NCBI GenBank assembly: GCA_963922205.1 | Contig: CAWUHX010000132.1 | Coordinates: forward strand, 434,001-498,000 | Source: Romanomermis culicivorax | Lineage: Eukaryota > Nematoda > Enoplea > Mermithida > Mermithidae | Direction of reading: 5' to 3' | Length of the DNA: 64,000 bases | Made by a program: the position numbers and the translations under genes | Shown: one piece after another, positions 24,801-37,264 of the stretch | Numbering within the stretch: position 1 is the first letter of the stretch | Layout: each line of letters starts with the position of its first letter | The notes under the pieces: generated by a model | Seen by the model: only the letters and a program-made list of their open reading frames with translations | Told to the model about the DNA's origin: nothing | Databases searched by the model: none

Positions 24801-25311
24801 ATAAATTGCTTTTGTGCCTTTTCTTGATCATGACTTCCTGAAAAAAGCCAAGCTGATCACATAAAAATGTAAATTCTATCTAATATTCGGGAAAACATGA
24901 CCGCAAGATGCTATGCAAAAGTTATAGAACAAGTATTTTTGGTTATCATGGTCGCTGATGGCATTACAAAACCAGTTCCGAGGCACGTCGTAATTCTACA
25001 CTGAATTGTACTGTAGTCTGTTCGAGAAGCAACAGTATTGTGGCAAAATGGTGCTGAAGAAATCATTATCCGGCATGAACATTGACTCGTCAATTTCGGA
25101 TTCAGGTGATCCACTTTCAGAGCATGAAGACGTTAGAGAATACAGTAAAGTTGATCTACTCCCACTGTTTGAAATTTTCCTCTAGTATCAAAAAACATTA
25201 TATTTTTGGGAAAACGAGTATGCAGGGAGTCAAAAAAAATGCTACCCTCGTCTCTGTTGCATAACTTTTCTCCAACTCAATATTTCTTCCTGCTGTTTTC
25301 TGCAATAGATA
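21877..25311. other. 3.4-kb AT-rich segment between inverted A copies
   Basis: No recognisable gene. Four degenerate ~90-120-bp repeats with a CCCCCAAAAATCGCGGAAATA-type core occur at 23334, 23431, 23553 and 23643. Three short plus-strand ORFs read like protein but match nothing I know: 23924-24079 (begins MKKPIWNCIRPEEKYFDPV), 24097-24265 (MDVYTNYDNYENIKGPKC) and 25049-25183 (MVLKKSLSGMNIDSSISD, acidic). They may be relics of an unidentified transposon bounded by the A copies. Confidence 0.35.
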
Positions 25312-25595
25312 GTGTGTAGTAGAATTGGAGCCATGTCACATTAAATGAAAGGTGGACAGTCACATTGATGGTAAGAAGCCCATGCCGTAGTGCAAGAGAA
25401 TACGGCCATGTCACTGTGAGTGACATGCTGTGACCCCCTTGGGTGACTCGCTGTCCTAGGGTTTTGCTGTAGAGTAATGGACAATCCCTGGTCCCAGATG
25501 GACAAAGTCACTCGTAGAATGACCTGATATAGGGGACCCGATTGTAAACCTAAATCCCCTTTTAGCCCTAACCCAAGAGGGACAAGGGCTCTTCT
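25312..25595 (-). repeat. Repeat A, copy A1', left piece (interrupted)
   Basis: Inverted relative to A1 (CCATGTCACATTAA at 25331). It stops at AGGGCTCTTCT, exactly where element E begins; the rest of this A unit resumes at 52006. Joining the pieces with one TTCT restores a continuous A sequence. Confidence 0.8.
25592..25595. other. Left target-site duplication of element E (TTCT)
   Basis: TTCT directly precedes TGTTGTGCAGG at 25596 and the same TTCT directly follows CCTGCACAACA at 52005. The uninterrupted A copies have a single CTCT/TTCT-like site here. Confidence 0.75.
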
Positions 25596-26659
25596 TGTTG
25601 TGCAGGTCTTTTCTTAGGAGGTTCAAGAAAAGATATTTGGTTCTGGTCTGAACTGACCTGTTAGAACTGATCCCTTGGCTAAGCCTCAGTAATAGTGCAA
25701 CAGTCCGGTTCCCCAGACCTACAACAACAAAGATACTTTAACCTCAAATGCGGGGCCTCACCAAGGAGCTCCGCAGTCTCCTAGCTGAGACAAGGAATCC
25801 CCTCAGGGATAAACTTACTCAGGTATAACCCTTAAAGGGTTTCCCAAAGCTTACTTGGTGCAAGCTGGCGCCTGGGCCTTTGGCCCTCCGCCTTCGTCGA
25901 TACGGATAATGTAAATAAATAAACAAATGTATTAAACAATAATTCCGACGAAATATGTAAGAAGAATGTGGGTATACCACAGTATATAATATGTAAAAAC
26001 AAAGTCGAATTGCTGGGAATTTATTTATGGACGCCAGCTAAGTAAACAAGAATATTATAAAAAAGTGATAATAGTGAACAATGATTTTTCACTATCTTTT
26101 TGGTCTCTCTGTGGCGCTCCACTTCTATGCAAATGTCTGCGCCGCTGGTCGTCCATTTGTCCGATTTGCATGTCAATTTCCCCACGCGAATCGGCATCAA
26201 CAGGGTGCCCAACATCCCTCCCCCGTCGAAACCGACCTACGGGAGGTAGAAAAAAAACTTTCGGCCGGGTTACCCCGGCACTAAAAGCATTAATCAAAAA
26301 GAAAAAATCTACTACTCCGGCTGACTCCTGATTTACAGTTTGTCTCACTCGGACTCCCGTTTCACAGTCTGTCCTAATGGGACTCCTGTGCTGGTCGTTG
26401 GACACAACGAATACCAAGGGCTTCGCCGCAATGGCTGGCAAGTGACGCCCATTTTGACATCGGCGTTGATGAATAACCTCCTGCCCTAAGGAGTACGACA
26501 GTGACGTCGGTGCCGAATGTGGTCGATTTCGGGCTCGGCTGCTCGGTCTGCATGCTGTGTCAATTCGTTGGCCGTGGGTCTAACCACATGCAAATCGTAT
26601 TCCCACGTCTCATTTTTTCTAAATTAAAATCAAAATACGAGATTATATTGTACGATACA
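25596..26659 (+). repeat. Left terminal inverted repeat of E
   Basis: TGTTGTGCAGG...GATACA, 1,064 bp. A perfect subterminal hairpin, TCTTTTCTT/AAGAAAAGA, lies at 25606-25632. It pairs with 50942-52005 in inverted orientation at very high identity. Short ORFs within it are identical in the two arms simply because the arms are identical. Confidence 0.85.
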
Positions 26660-26952
26660 ATAAAGACGACGCGGGAATGTACGGATATCACAAAATTTAA
26701 AATGCGCTAAAAATTGAGCAAAAATGTGGCCAAAAAGTTAAAAATATTTTTACGGTTGCGTTTTTGCACTGGTTTTGTCGAAAAGAAAATTTTAGATGGC
26801 CAGCACAACCGAAAATAATATTTTTGGATTTTATAATTTTTTGATTTTTTTTGGATTTTTGTGATTTTATTAGTGTTTTTGGATTTTGTATTTTATGAAA
26901 TTAATAAAAATATAAATGTGAAAAAAGAAATTTTGGGCCAAGATTTGTGCGG
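26660..26952. other. AT-rich 3' flank of exonuclease-like gene copy 1
   Basis: A T-rich stretch with repeated TTTTTGGATTTT words, shared with 40177-40471. Probably the 3' untranslated region of the minus-strand gene. Confidence 0.4.
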
Positions 26953-29900
26953 CTAATTACTGCCGCTCCCGCCGCCTCGGTAACCTCCTCGAGGTCTTCC
27001 TCGATAGTATCCCCTCTGGCGGGGTTGGCCTCGGGTCTGACCTCCATCCTGGCCTTGATTTTGGCCTTGTTGACTTCCACCGCGTCTACCATGCGGTTTA
27101 AAGTTCGGATTGTAGAATTGGGCGTCCGCGTCCTGGCCTTGGTAATACCAGTTTCCTTGGCCTCTGTAGGGTCGCTGAGGGCGCCCTCTAAAACCTCCTC
27201 TGACTTGACCTCGGTTATACCCCAGTCTAGCCCTGTACGGGGCCGGGTTTGAGAACATATCGTCTCTCCCCTGCTGCCTTGGACCACTGCTAGTGGAGCT
27301 GCTGCGTTGAGGTTTTTGTCTCGGGAAAGTTGAATTAAGAGATTTTGATGATGTTGATTGTGATCCAGAAAGCGGACATTTATAAGAAGTACTAGCAGCT
27401 TCACTATACGACCTCTGGCTGGTCGTAGCAGACGATTGCTGTGTCGTCGGCCGTTGTTTCTTAGCCGGAGGGAGTCTAGGCACCTTGAACTTACTTGGGC
27501 TCTTGGCAGCTGTTCGCTGATATTTATCAGCTTGCGATCTGTCATCGCCTGGTGCCTTCCTCTTAACACCCATCTGGTTTAACTTCTGCAAGCCCATAAA
27601 GATATATTGATTAAAGGCTGCAATGTAGACATCCTCTACGCCGTTTCTCTGGGCCTCAACGACTAGTTGTCTGTTTGCAAACGAACACGCCTGGGCATAC
27701 CACCTACCAATTGCCGTTGGCGTGATCCGCGCGTAATCCAACTGTAGAAATATCATTAGGGTCACGTACCTAATGGCCGTAAAGACGTCTGAAGCGTCAT
27801 AGTCCTGAAGCCATCTGGGAATAAGAACTAAAATAATCCATTCCCAAATTTCCTCGGGGACGAGTTCTCCGTCAAACATAAATCCGCCCTGCATTTCGAA
27901 CTGTTGGCGGTAATTTTCATGGATTTCGGCCATGGCATCATTGACCATTCTGTAAATAATGGGCCATTCCTGGTGATCAAAGGCGAAATAATTGGCGACC
28001 TCTGGATTTTCAAATGAGATCGGCCCAATTAGGCACCTTTGTTCCCGTTGCCACTCCCAATAATCAATCAGAGTTTCTGCCAATTGGCCAGGAGTGACAA
28101 ACTGCTGTGGCTCCCTTTCGGGTTTTTTAACCATCACATTCAGTTTGACCTTCTTGATCAACTTTTCCTCCGATTCAAGATCAGGCTTTACCAAAACGCT
28201 TCCCGCAGGTTTGCTACTTCTTGCGGTATAGCTGGTAGGCACGGATTTACTCGTGCCAGATGACGTACTAACCTCTCCTCCGGTTTTCGATACCGTTCGG
28301 GTCTGAGTGTACGAAGCAGTTGCAGTGGACGCTGTTGTCCTATCCGATTTCGTCTGGCCTTTGGAGGTCTCCGTTCGCGTCTGACTCTTTGCAGTCTCCG
28401 TCCTCGTTTGACTTTTCGTAGTCTCTGTTCTCGACTTTTGACTTGTCGCATATTCCGGGGTCATGGTCTCCTCGGCTGTATCGTAAGCGTCATTTTCAGA
28501 ACCGGTGGCGGCCGCTCCTTGTTGCTGCTGACCTAGAGCTGCAAGTCTGCATTGTCTGGCCTTACCTATCCTTTTCCTACGCCTTACCTTTTCTCTGGCC
28601 AAGTGTCGAATAAATTTTTCCGACATACCTTCAGCTAACATCTGCGGAACTTTATCTGGGGAATAAACTCCAGGGATTCCTTCCTCAGCAATTTGTCCCC
28701 TCTTCATCAGCTCTGTTGCTGGAATAGCTGAATCTGAGCTGTCATCCGCTAATGCCTGCTCCTTCAGCTTTCTCTGAATTGCCCTCTGACGCAGGAATTC
28801 CTGCTGCGTCAGCCTTCTTTGCTCTTGGATTTTGGCCTGTAGGGCCTCATGCTTCGCTTGTCTATCATGATCCCTAGGATCTTTGGCTTTCACAGGTATC
28901 TCCTGGGATGCCTCTTGCATCTTTTCCAGTCTGACATCAATTCCCAACATTTTCGTCACTGCTTCATCAATTTGAGTCTGGATTTTCTCCTCCTCAACAG
29001 CCTGTTTCTGAGTCTTGACCTCCATCGCATCCTTGTTTTCCGATGTCTGGCCCTCAGATTCCAGAATTTCACCTTCTTCCTCTTCTTTGTCAACATCCTC
29101 CTCTGAACTGGACTCAGAGTCTGAATTTCGTATCTTTGGCAAAAGCTGCTTTACTTTAGCTGGCAAAACAGCTGGTGCCGGAGGTACCGATTGCATAATA
29201 GTGACAACTTCTGGCTCAGGCTCAGCGGGCTGCTGTATCTGAGCTACCTGAGTCGGCTGTGCCACTGCTGGTTGCCTTTGCGGCGGCACCACGACTACTA
29301 CTGCAGCTGCTTGCGTAGCATCGGTGTCCAGAGCTGGTTGTTTTGCTTTGACCACCCAGGCTGGCACCTGCGGCTGCGTTTTAACTTGTCCCGACCCGCT
29401 GGCTTGCGTCATTTGGGAAGTAGAGAGACAGTTTAATGGCACTTTAGATACCAACTCACCAGCTGGGGTATAAGTTAGCGTATACCCAGGCATCTCTGAA
29501 GCAATTTGTCTCTCCTGGAAGCAATTGCTAATGAATTCCGGTCTGAGTTCGAGCGGGTTTCGCAGTGCATAAGTTGTTGGGTAATTGATCAGTTGTGCGT
29601 CTTCGGTCATCGGATACCGCAGTCCCGGTGTCAAAGTCTCAAAGCCTACATAGTAAAAGGTTACATAAAAGTAAGGGTTTACCTTGTAAGCTGCGTCCTT
29701 TAGTAACGATTTGTCGTCGCCGATTTGCAAAATATCCTCGGCTTCTCTAAATCGTAGGGGGACGAATCCGAACTGATTTTGCCAGGCGTATACCCCTTTT
29801 TTGGATGGAAAACGGGGTTCCGATGGTGGTAACGTCACTGCTAATTCTAAATAATAAGCCAGGCGGTCGCCTGACTTCCAGGACATGCGTTTTATCATGT

Positions 29901-30713
29901 CCTGGCCTTCTCTAGTATAACTATTTAAAAAGTTATAATTTAGCAGTGCGCTAGTTTCATAATCGCACTCCGCTCTCAAATGAGGCCATGCCAAATGATA
30001 GGCCAATGGCATGAACTTACAGATGACCTCTAACTCCGCAAAGTTTCACTCATCTAACATGCTAGATATTTTGGCCAAATTTGGCGTATAAAAATTGGTT
30101 TTATAGGCCTGCCTATGACCTTCTATACCCACTGGGTAATTGTTATTAGCTGAAAACACTTCTTCTGGAATTTCATCGGGCTTCCCGGCCTGTTGCCAGT
30201 ATAGCTTAGCATTTTCATACAGCGTCAAAGAGATTTTACTGTCTAAATCCCAATAAGTTCCACCTGATTTGAGATTTTCCAGAATATCTTTGGCAATATT
30301 AACCCAGTCTGGTATTTGAATGTCCTGGATTTCGTCGGGATCACTTTCCTCAGTGTACCCATCATCTTTGAGTGGTTTGCCATCTCTCAGGAGTAGTGGA
30401 TAAAAACCACTCGGTAATTGAACTCCTTGAGGACGAAGAGGGTTACACTCCGTAGGTGCGGTATAATAACCTGTGTTATTTCCCTGCATCTGTACTGCCC
30501 AATGGTTGTACATTTCACATTTCATCATATGGTACACCATATTAGGCTGTACCTGATCGGTTTCCATTACTGGGGTGCCTAGCCCCATTTCTCTGTTTAC
30601 GTTGCCTGGTATCATTAGATATTGTTGATAAAATTGTAAGGCAATAGTATTGATCTGTTTGGGATCAACCTTGTCATGATCGAAAATCTGCATTTGCATT
30701 AGCAGTTGATCGG
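26953..30713 (-). pseudogene. Exonuclease-like/RGG protein gene, copy 1 (5'-truncated)
   Basis: Homologous to the fuller copy at 40472-45754. One frame is open from 30713 to the stop at 26953 except for a single TGA at 30046-30048, where copy 2 has CGA. The retained part starts after the exonuclease-like domain: a conserved globular region, a Pro/Ala/Gln-rich stretch, an acidic [19 protein letters not shown] block, charged helical sequence, a Ser/Thr-rich repeat ([17 protein letters not shown]), a second conserved region, and an RGG-box tail ([15 protein letters not shown] onward). RGG tails usually bind RNA. The copy is cut at ~30713, where sequence switches abruptly to an inverted gag fragment. 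Confidence 0.7.
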
Positions 30714-31757
30714 CCAGCGACCACTGTTAGCGGCGTTGTTACCGGGAGCGGCACTGGTGGGACGCTGGGCCCGGCAGTCGGCATCGCTATGTGTACACAG
30801 TCCATGGAAGGAGCACGTTTGAAGGTGTGCTCCCGACGAGCGTCGCCCGGCGGACTGATTTGGTGTCGACGGCTGTGGAGGCGGCGTCTGTTGGATTGGC
30901 GCTGGTGCACGTTGCTGGGCCGTGAGCTTCGCTACGTGGGCCGTGAGCCTGGCCATTTCCTGTTTCAAGCGGCGAACCTCATCGGCGGAGGATGACGACG
31001 TTGGAGCGTTGCTCTGACGACCGTTTGCGCTTCTGTTAGGCATATCGGGATTATATCCGGCGTGTTTAGGTTCTGAAGAGAAAACGGCGTTAGATGGAGC
31101 AGTGTACCGGATCTCGTCCCGAAAGATTTGGGATTCTGCGTAACAGGCTGCCTTGAGTGTCTCTTCAAGAGTCGTAAACTCCCTAAACTTGATACTATCT
31201 TGGAGGACCGGCTTCAATCCTCCCAGAAAGATAGGTTTGATGATAGAATCTCGGACATCCGTCGCGAGATCTGGATACGCTACCCTGGATAGTCTCTTGA
31301 GGTGCTCAAGGTAGACTATCGCGGACTCTGTCGGCTTCTGCAGTCGATCTTGGATCAGCTGCTGATGCAGATCAGAGTCGCGCCCTACCGGAAAATCTCT
31401 CCATAGAAAAGCCGTAAACTCTTCGTAGCGGGTAGGTATTGGAGTGCTGCTGCTAAAGTCCCGGTAGGAGGCAAGAGCAGGACCGGTGAGGCATGACTCC
31501 AGAAAGGCGATTTTATACACATGATCCGTTTCGCTTACACCCTGGAGTGTAAAGAAACGAGTAAGATGCGACATAAAATCAGTGATGGACTCACCAAAAG
31601 CACCGGAGAAGGTGGGAGGGGCCATAAAGCTGGACACGGGAGGGTGCCTCCGACCATTCATGGCCTCTAACTTTTGGTTGAGGGGTCCAAGAGCATTCTC
31701 AAATGCTGCCTGGACCTTGTTCTCGATCTGTGAAGGGAGATCAGCTTCCGACTTCAT
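30714..31757 (-). pseudogene. gag: Truncated gag of a second gypsy-type copy (inverted)
   Basis: Minus-strand ORF from ATG 31757; its first ~290 residues are nearly identical to the gag at 11091. The Cys/His region begins (CSFHGLCTHSDADCRA) but the gene is cut after GNNAANSG at ~30714, and the last residues before the stop at 30699 come from the neighbouring exonuclease-like gene. Everything downstream of gag (envelope, pol) is missing from this copy. Confidence 0.85.
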
Positions 31758-34380
31758 GTCCGAGGGTTCGTTTTCCCGTAAGGTGGTTAGAACAGACGTC
31801 CTTGCCCGTGAAGCAATTAAGTCAAATTGAATAGAGAGCGGCTCACTGGTCTGTACAGGCTGGGTACTGAGACGGCAGGAACGACGGGGTGTCTCTATTG
31901 TGTAGGATGAAAGTGAGTACTACTTTTGAATTCGCGGCGAAAGAGCACGTGAATTCGGAAAACGCGTGCGCGACGGCATTTGTGACGTAAACTTGATTTA
32001 GCTTAAGACTAGCGACCACGAAAAGGGAGCTAGAATGGAATAGGATTATAAGATGCAAGATCAGAGTACATCAGGGTGATGCAGAAGGGAGTTTATCTGG
32101 TCGCCCGTGATGGACAGAGGCATGGCCTGAAATATGGGGGAATCGATCCCGACCAAAAATGTAGAGTTGGGGCCTGGACCCGGCAATTAGAATAGCCGAA
32201 GAGGACAGAAGATCAGATATAAAAGGAGAGAAAAGGCGGTTTTTCCTGCCAAGAAATAAGAGGACGGATGAACCCGCTCAGGAGGGATTTTTCCTGGAGG
32301 CTCGACCATTGTACTAGTTTACAAACCTTGGGGCGAGGCGGACTCGTAGCCGGCAAGATCCTACTCACCAGGAGTAGCACATAAAGTGGCATAAAGTGAA
32401 AAGGATGTGGACAACTGAAAGTGAACTTAAGAGGGAGCAATAAATAGGGACAAAACTAGTTTACAAACCCAGTTACGCAAAGGGGTGGCGCAGTTACGCA
32501 ACGGGCCTCACTCGCCAGGAGCGATTGCGATCTCTGTACAGTGTGATGGACTATACAGAGGTTCCATGTTGGACAACATTCGCAAGTAACTTACAGCGGT
32601 GTCCGAAACGGGAGCCCGCATTCCGAACAGAACGGACACTCTCCAGGAGTATTATATACAGCTGGTGGCGGGGTTGCCGATCACTGAGATGAAATGAGGC
32701 TCGCAGGTCACACAGTGAAAGAGAGAAGGAGCACGGGTACCAAGGGTGCTATTCTGACACACTCAGTCAGTTAAAATGAGTTACTCTGGATGTTTTGAGG
32801 GCGCACCCAAAAACATCTAAGGGATCACAGGTACAAGGTGTCCCTGGGTGAATATGAGTGTAAAATAACTGAGGCGGACGCAGTTATGTATCGAGGTGTA
32901 CTCAATACCTTCGCTGAGGCGGACTCAACGGTGCCTATTACTTTACATGACTAACAGGGGGTGGACCGCCGAGGCGGACTCTGGGTCAGTGGCGACTCTA
33001 GCGGGGGCATGGTTAAGCCAGTTAACGAAGGCGTTCAAGTGAATAAAATATGACAGGGGGTCCTGTACACTCTAGGCCCAACCGGAGGCTGTGCCGCGGT
33101 CCCTCGGGAACCACTACGGCGGGGACACTAAAGAAGATCTATGTATGACAGCTTGATGAGATGAAAGAGAATGAGTGAATATAGATAAGAAATTTACAAG
33201 AAGATTGCCGAAGCCTTGCAGACGTCAGACACAGGCAGTACCGACTGCAAATGCCTGCTGCCTGCACGAGTCAAACAACCAACCCAGCTGAGGCCGAGTG
33301 TAACTCGTTCAAACCTGCAGTTAAAGCTTGAAAGCAGTCACGTGCTGATCAACAGTGCCACTACCCGGGCGGACAACCTGATCAGTACGCAGACTAGAGA
33401 GCATCTCAGGTGGTGTATGTATGTGGACTGATGTTTCCCAGGCATCAGTCCCAGACACACACGAACCCTTTGACAAGAGTGGTAGGTGATAGGACCATGC
33501 GCCAGCAACCACCTACAACTCAAGTGGAATACTCATAGGACCGACAGTAACCTGGTGCTGACGTCAAAAGGTAGGGGGTATGAACCAACACATGACCTTG
33601 GTGCTGACTGCAGGTGCCTGGGATAAGAGTATTCAAGTATCATGTCGCAGTTGCAGACGCCAGGGGTGAGTGCCTAAGGCCAGCAAAACCCCTGTAGTAG
33701 CACGTAATGTTACCGTTGCAGACGTCAGAAATAGGATCATGTAACCTCAATTCCTGCTGCAAGAACATGATACATTGTCATTGCTGACGTCAGCAATAGG
33801 GCCCTGAAGCCAACTATCGGTATACAGCAACACGTGATGGTGCTGTTGCTGACGTCAAAAGGTGGAACTGAGGGTCTGATACCTTAAGTCAATGACATGA
33901 GATGCAGTTGTTGCAGACGTCAGATGTGGCACCCGTAAGACCTGCACATTTTCGAATAGTGACACGGTGCGTCACCATTGCTGATGTCACAGATGGGGTG
34001 CAGCGAACCAGCCGAACCTGTTGCAACAACGTTACCTTCAGCTGTTGCAGACGTCAGAAGTCATTACTGCAGGAGTATTAACTTAAACAACAACACGTAA
34101 TGTCTGTTGCTGATGTCAGGAGTAGAACCCGGAGGGCTACCCACCCCTTAAAGCAACAGCAGGTGAAGCGGCTGTTGCAGACATCTGTGGTTGCATCCGT
34201 GGGGCTGAACCACACAACAACGACAACCCGTAACGTTGTCATTGCGGACGTCAAAGAGCATGACCCGTAAAGTCTATGGTCTAGATGCAACAACCGGAAC
34301 GTAGAAGAAACAGACCTTACAGTAAGTAGAGATGAAGAAACGGAAAACTTACGTAAGGGTGTCATACTGGAGCGGTGGCA
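31758..34380 (-). other. Leader / 5' LTR region of the inverted gypsy-type copy
   Basis: Reverse-oriented counterpart of 8.9-11.1 kb, without genes. Shared landmarks include the GGCGGACT repeats (32337, 32875-32985) and the GTGTCTGGGACTGATGCCTGG-type segment near 33440. The distal half carries the TGACGTCA-type array listed separately. Confidence 0.6.
33215..34255 (-). repeat. ~66-bp tandem repeats with TGACGTCA (CRE-like) cores
   Basis: GACGTCA or one-base variants occur at 33721, 33785, 33851, 33916, 33982, 34050, 34112, 34180 and 34247, i.e. every 62-68 bp, each inside a TTGC(T/A)GACGTCA phrase. More degenerate units occur at 33221, 33559 and ~33600-33660. TGACGTCA is the palindromic binding site of CREB/ATF-type bZIP factors, so the array could be an enhancer of this leader. 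The other copy of the leader has only two or three such cores. Confidence 0.7.
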
Positions 34381-35413
34381 TCAGAAAAACAGAAATTTTT
34401 TTTTTTTTTTTTTTTTTGACACCGCTCAGGTGACCGAGAAAAGAAAAGGGAGAGGAATGACCAAAGGCGGGGAATACGAGATTTGGACATACGCGTGTTA
34501 AATGTGTAAACAGTAAATGGAAAATTTTATGGCCGGAAAAGTGAGCAATTCCGACAGTTTCCGCCGACATACAAAAATACTGTACACAATTAACAGATCG
34601 CAGCCACGTATGACGTCCAGAATCATAGGTGCAGGGTGTACTGTATCATGGGGTCATAGACCACCAACAGTCAGGAGAGGCCGTCAACCCCTACAGCTGT
34701 GATACCAGTACCCGCGTATGGGTATACTGTAGTTACAGTACGGGAATGGGCACAGGCGTACTGTAATGGCACCCACCCGGAGGGCTACAGTATACCACCC
34801 AGGATTAGAGAAGGGGGGGGAATAAGGTTAAATAAACAAATAAGGTAGTTTACAACACAGATTAAGTATGCAGAATGTACAGAATGAATCAGAGGAGAAA
34901 TACAGAATACTCAATATATAACTCAACTCTGGGACAAATAACTCGACGCTGAGGATAAATAACTCGACTCAGGGGGAATTTATTACTCATAGGGGGTTAT
35001 ACACACGCATGATATAATTATATACACATGTAGATCACATTTAGATCACTCGTAAGGGCAAATCCCGTATTACAGTAATTAAACTTGATGTCAATTCCCG
35101 ACCTACAGGAATAACTCTCAGTGGCACGGGAAAAATTTCCGACTTACAGTAATAACACGCGACTTGAGGGGAGGTTGCCGACCTACAGTAGCGGTAACCC
35201 GAAATAAGGGACATTCCCGACCCATTAGGCAGTAAACCCGAATTTGGGGGGTCTCCGACTTATTGGATGGCTAGTACCCGATTTTAAGGGGGCTTGTCCG
35301 ACTTAAAATGGGAATTGACCCGACCTGGGGGTAGTTCCGACCCAAGGGTGAAGTTTTTTTTTTTGCACTTAAGGGCGAGTGCCAGACTTAAGGTCGATTT
35401 TCCAGCCTCGCCA
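34381..35413. other. Non-coding segment with poly-T and CCGAC repeats
   Basis: A run of more than 20 T lies near 34398-34420. A short palindromic TACTGTAGTTACAGTA lies at 34725-34740. Degenerate ~40-55-bp repeats with a TTCCCGACCTACAG-type phrase run from ~35090 to 35400. No ORF of interest. Confidence 0.4.
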
Positions 35414-36845
35414 TGTCACATCTTACGCCATCCATGTCACATTTTATGCCATGCCACATATATGACATGGGGATTTGGGAGAGCTGGGGAGGTTTGGGTA
35501 TCTCATCAGGTAATACCGTGTTTTAGACGTCACATTGATGGTGAACCATATCAGATTGATCCTGTTACAGTGAGTAATAGGCTGTGACTCCTGATGGATA
35601 CTGGCATTTTCCCCAGGCTTCTCTTGGTTGGCGTTGGGGCCTAACCTGGCAAATGGTGGCTATAGAGAAGTCTATAGTTGGTTCTCTTGTGTTGTCCTTA
35701 GGGTCTTCCTGTAGGGTAATGGACAACGCTGCCAGGCTAGGTGCGACAATCCCTGAGTCCTACTCAGTGAGAGTGGGGACAGGGTCACCCGTAAAATGAC
35801 CTAATTTGTGGGACCCGATTATGAACCAGACAGCCCCTTTTAGCCCGAACCTGAGAGGTGGAGGCCCTACTTATCTGTGGACTTGGGAAACCGACTTAGG
35901 AAGGATTTCCCAGCAAATACCCCACAAATAACAATAATCCCCTGAGAAGACTCACCTAGTCCTGTTTCTCAAGCGATTCGACGAAACGGGCGGCAGGTCC
36001 CTGGATACTTTCGGTCTTCTGGCACTGGGGCCGGGATGCGATCCACAAACGTCCTAGCGTCGAGCGGCGGCGAGCGGGAGGCGATTCTCCAACGTTTTCT
36101 TCACGAACCGGGGGCGGTCGGACACCTGGCACTGATGGGCAGCGGGTACTGTAGGCGGTAAGCGGCGGACGCAGTGAACAAGGGTAAATTTATGCAAATT
36201 TATTGGGAATAAGGCGGCGGACGCACAGGTGTACAATAAAATATGCAAATTGACGAGAAGGCGGCGGCGCGGAGTTACAACCGGACGAGAGCTTGGTGAA
36301 CCCAAGAATGAGCGAAAAACTAAAGAAACATGTCCTTTTAAGGACATGTTTGGCTACAGCTGCAGCTTGGGCAGAGTTTCTCGGCGCTCAAGCTGCAGCT
36401 AGACGCGATGCAGAAGATGCCTATGAGCACATAGACATTTTTTCGTTCACATGCGTTTAGCACTGAGGCCGACTGCAGTGCCTATGCTAAGCATATGAAC
36501 GTCTTTAGCTAAACTTCTTAGCTAGTCGTTTTTGCGTAACAAAAACGACGCTAATTTTTGATGATAAGAGGTGCATGAATGCACCAAAAATAGCCATGTG
36601 CTCGTGGAGCACGACTGGCGGAAGTTTTTAGCTGAAGGGCCTACTGTAGCCCGAGTTTGTAAAGAAATAAAAATACAACAAAACGAAACATAGAAATGCA
36701 TAAAAATATAAAAACGAACACAAAATGCATGTATAAAAATGAAATAAACAAAAGCATGATCGAGTAATAAACGAAACATGAAAAATAACAAAATGTCGGC
36801 ATGATCGGAATCACGTGACGTTGGAGAATTGAGCGGCACGTGACA
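35414..36845 (-). repeat. Repeat A, copy A2' (inverted)
   Basis: Starts TGTCACATC and ends GGCACGTGACA at 36845. It is an inverted, diverged copy of A2, facing it across a 419-bp spacer. No matching target duplication is visible (GCCA left, CTAC right). Confidence 0.7.
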
Positions 36846-37264
36846 CTACACTACCCCAAAGCTTGAAGTTTTTAAGACACGATTTCTGAGAGATTCTACT
36901 TTCCCTATGATAATTTAAAAATTAATCATACTTCAAAATCAAATATTTTGCGTAGCTTCGTGCGCTGAGTTCCATGGTACCATTCGTTTTGCTTGTAAAC
37001 AAAAATTCGCGTCGCTACAGTTTGCCAAAGTTTGAAAATTGATGATTTTTTGGCATTTTTCAGTGGTCTTGCTAGCTAAGCGATATTTCAAGATCGGATT
37101 GATCTTATTTGGTGAATGAATATTCATTTTACAGAGGAGAGAATAAGCTCTCTTCTGATGTAATATTTACAGCAAATAATTGCATATTACACTTTTTCAT
37201 CAAGTTTAAAGTGTCAAAAATGGGCCGTTGTTAAAATTGAAAAAATTTTGTTCATGGTCACTCC
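36846..37264. other. Spacer between inverted A copies
   Basis: 419 bp, AT-rich, no gene seen. Its last four bases, CTCC, are the left target duplication of A2. Confidence 0.4.

Noticed and set aside
26021..26441. ORFs of 64-128 codons inside the E terminal repeats, almost identical in both arms
   Set aside because: Identity follows from the arms being nearly identical at DNA level; ORFs on both strands are equally conserved and have no protein-like motif.
34398..34420. Poly-T tract as the tail of a retroposed sequence
   Set aside because: No LINE/SINE body or matching target duplication was seen beside it.
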